A stretch of DNA of 6,792 nt from Galbitalea sp036491035 (GTDB lineage: Bacteria > Actinomycetota > Actinomycetes > Actinomycetales > Microbacteriaceae), in the NCBI GenBank assembly GCA_036491035.1, contig DASXCU010000086.1, forward strand, positions 1-6,792, in the 5' to 3' direction. Shown here piece by piece: positions 5,526 through 6,792 of this stretch. The stretch's first letter is position 1, and every line of letters starts with the position of its first letter. The notes beneath the pieces were generated by a model. It ran no database searches. It worked only from the letters and a program-made list of their open reading frames with translations, and was not told the DNA's origin. The position numbers and the translations under genes were made by a program.

Positions 5526-6620
5526 TTAACCGCAGGTCTTCAACTTGTTCAGGCCGTGCCCTGCGGCAATGGCCTTCAGGTCAGTCACCGACTGGTGCAG
5601 GGTCGAGGTCGCGTAGACCATGAGCCCGGCGGGGATGTGACCGCGCACCTCGTTGCAGTTGCTGGCGGGGGCGAGAAAGTAGGTCGCGCCCGCCCGACGC
5701 GCGCCGTACATCTTCTGCCGGATGCCGCCGATGGCACCGACGTTGCCGTAGGCGGAGATCGTTCCGGTGCCGGCGACGTGCTTGCCGCCGTTCAACTCAC
5801 CGGGTGTCAGTTTGTCAATGATCCCGAGCGCGAACATCATGCCGGCACTCGGGCCTCCGACATCCTCGAGCTGCACTTTTACAGGGAAGGGAAACGAGTA
5901 GCGCTCGATCAGGAAGACGCCGAGGAACGGACCGGTCTTGGTCGCCTCCGGGGTGATCTGCGCGGTGTGGCTGACGCCCTTGCGCGAGTAGACGACGGTG
6001 ATCGCGTTGCTCGTGCCGTTGTCCACGATCAGCTGGTGTAGCTCGTCTGCGTCCACGAAGGTCTTCCCGTTGACCGTCTTCAGCACGTCCCCTGCTCGAA
6101 GATCCTTCGCAGCAGGGGATCCCTTCTGAGTGGAGTCGACGGTGACGACGCTCGTGAACGCGATGTGCTGCTCGAACAGGGCGGCGGCGGTCGCCTGCTG
6201 CTGTGAGTCCACCATCTCGGCCGTGCCCTCTTTATTGGACTGCTGCAAGGTCTCCTGGGGGGCGTAAATCTCGTCGATCGGCGTGACGGCCTGGCTCGGG
6301 TCGAGGGCCGCGGTCACGATCTGAGACCAATTGGGACGGTTCTGCGGGTCCCCGTTGATGTTGACGGTCAGCATGTCGAGCGCGCCGGAGGTGGGATAGG
6401 TCTTGACGCCGCTGATCGACAGCACGGGAACGACCTTGGCACCGACCGTCGTGGTGCCGATCGTGTTGAACACGGGACCCGGCTCCTCGATGACGTAGGT
6501 CGACGGAATCTGACCCACGATGACGGCGCCCACAACCGCCGCAACGATCAGGATCCAGCCGATTCGCCTGGCTCGACGACGGCGTGCGGGCTTGTCGTTG
6601 TCGGTCGGAAATACGGTCAC
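5526..6620 (-). CDS. Membrane-anchored PDZ/Lon-like (S16) serine protease, YlbL type
   Basis: This gene encodes 364 residues from GTG (complement of 6618-6620), preceded by AGAGGA five bases upstream. An in-frame ATG at 6650 would add ten residues but lacks a ribosome binding site. The basic N-terminus (RRRRARR, 13-19) is followed by one membrane span (about 20-37), so the rest should lie outside the cytoplasm. A PDZ domain covers roughly 150-220, with the signature GSPAAKDLRAGDVLKTVNGK. The S16 domain follows, with GGPSAG placing the catalytic Ser at 258 and GGIRQK placing the Lys at 303. This is the Ser-Lys dyad of Lon, here 45 residues apart against 43 in E. coli Lon as I recall it. There is no AAA+ ATPase, as is normal for this subfamily, so it probably cleaves unfolded or membrane-proximal substrates without ATP. 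Two cysteines, 322 and 363, occur in the C-terminal part. The UPF0182 gene follows 36 bases later. Confidence 0.94.
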   Translation of the reverse strand: MTVFPTDNDKPARRRRARRIGWILIVAAVVGAVIVGQIPSTYVIEEPGPVFNTIGTTTVGAKVVPVLSISGVKTYPTSGALDMLTVNINGDPQNRPNWSQIVTAALDPSQAVTPIDEIYAPQETLQQSNKEGTAEMVDSQQQATAAALFEQHIAFTSVVTVDSTQKGSPAAKDLRAGDVLKTVNGKTFVDADELHQLIVDNGTSNAITVVYSRKGVSHTAQITPEATKTGPFLGVFLIERYSFPFPVKVQLEDVGGPSAGMMFALGIIDKLTPGELNGGKHVAGTGTISAYGNVGAIGGIRQKMYGARRAGATYFLAPASNCNEVRGHIPAGLMVYATSTLHQSVTDLKAIAAGHGLNKLKTCG

Positions 6621-6715
6621 GCTTGTCCTCTGTTCGCCACGGGCGCACATCCAAAAAGCCCAGCGTATGCCACATTCCGAGGCCTACTGGATGCGCAGCG
6701 GCTAGCGTAGTTTCC
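6621..6715. promoter_or_regulatory. Divergent promoter region between protease operon and DUF2342-type gene
   Basis: These 95 bases separate two outward-facing genes and must hold at least one promoter each, or a shared one. For the + strand gene, TAGCGT (6703-6708) fits TANNNT and ends seven bases before ATG 6716, so transcription could begin at the A of the start codon (leaderless). No Shine-Dalgarno is visible there, which agrees. For the - strand operon, TACGCT (complement of 6662-6667) is a possible -10, leaving a leader of roughly 35 bases. Neither has a recognisable -35. A run of five A (6653-6657) is the only other marked composition feature. Confidence 0.4.
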
Positions 6716-6792
6716 ATGCCTGATGATTCGCGGGAAGAGCCCGATCCGTCGGATGAGAGTGGGGACGAGTTTCGCGACCTGCTTCGCGAGTT
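6716..6792 (+). CDS. N-terminus of probable DUF2342-family (zinc-dependent metalloprotease/putative hydrolase) protein
   Basis: Only the first 25 codons are in the window: a very acidic start (MPDDSREEPDPSDESGDE) followed by FRDLLRE, which continues past the edge. The fragment is too short for family assignment by sequence alone. The acidic leader followed by an amphipathic FR(D/E)(L/M)LR helix resembles the N-termini of DUF2342 proteins, and this family sits divergently next to PDZ/S16 genes in actinobacteria (Rv3195 beside Rv3194c in M. tuberculosis). DUF2342 proteins are annotated as zinc-dependent metalloproteases or putative hydrolases; any HExxH motif would lie outside the window. There is no ribosome binding site upstream and a -10-like TAGCGT is placed for leaderless initiation, which supports ATG 6716 as the true start. 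Confidence 0.55.
   Translation, partial: MPDDSREEPDPSDESGDEFRDLLRE

Noticed and set aside
6621..6650. Ten-residue longer start of the PDZ/S16 protease at ATG 6650
   Set aside because: No Shine-Dalgarno precedes ATG 6650, while AGAGGA lies five bases before GTG 6620 inside the extension.
1..6792. CRISPR arrays, insertion sequences, attachment sites, phage or defence genes
   Set aside because: No regularly spaced repeats, transposase-like frames or flanking direct repeats were seen. The tRNA gene has no duplicated 3' end in the window that would mark an integration site.

Overview
The window is high-GC bacterial DNA, most likely from an actinobacterium of the Microbacteriaceae type. This rests on the GC-rich third codon positions, an initiator tRNA gene with no encoded CCA, GTG starts, a possible leaderless gene, and a gene block shared with mycobacteria (UPF0182 protein, PDZ/Lon-like protease, divergent DUF2342 metalloprotease). 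The genus cannot be named from sequence alone.

Left part (1-2409, + strand). The window opens inside the C-terminus of a PTS EIIA type-2 domain, probably the last domain of a BglG/MtlR-type regulator or a stand-alone EIIA. Two tandem genes follow for secreted lipoproteins that are clear paralogues: each has a lipobox, a Pro/Thr/Ala-rich linker and a domain of about 205 residues with four cysteines at matching places. I do not recognise the domain. A short hypothetical gene (65 aa) comes next, with its start codon inside a predicted hairpin.

Middle (2437-2603, - strand). An initiator tRNA-fMet gene is followed by a good intrinsic terminator and preceded by a plausible extended -10 promoter. 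The terminator lies where the + strand genes and the - strand block converge.

Right part (2604-6792). A - strand operon encodes a membrane-anchored PDZ/S16 (Lon-like) protease and, 36 bases downstream, a 961-residue UPF0182 membrane protein. A divergent gene beginning at 6716 has only its first 25 codons in the window; context suggests the DUF2342 zinc-dependent metalloprotease family. From memory, the order matches Rv3193c-Rv3194c-Rv3195 of Mycobacterium tuberculosis. This points to a conserved envelope-linked module (membrane protein, membrane protease, second putative protease) whose job is not established.

There is no sign of a mobile element, CRISPR array, phage or defence system. The least explained content is the lipoprotein pair and the small gene beside it.
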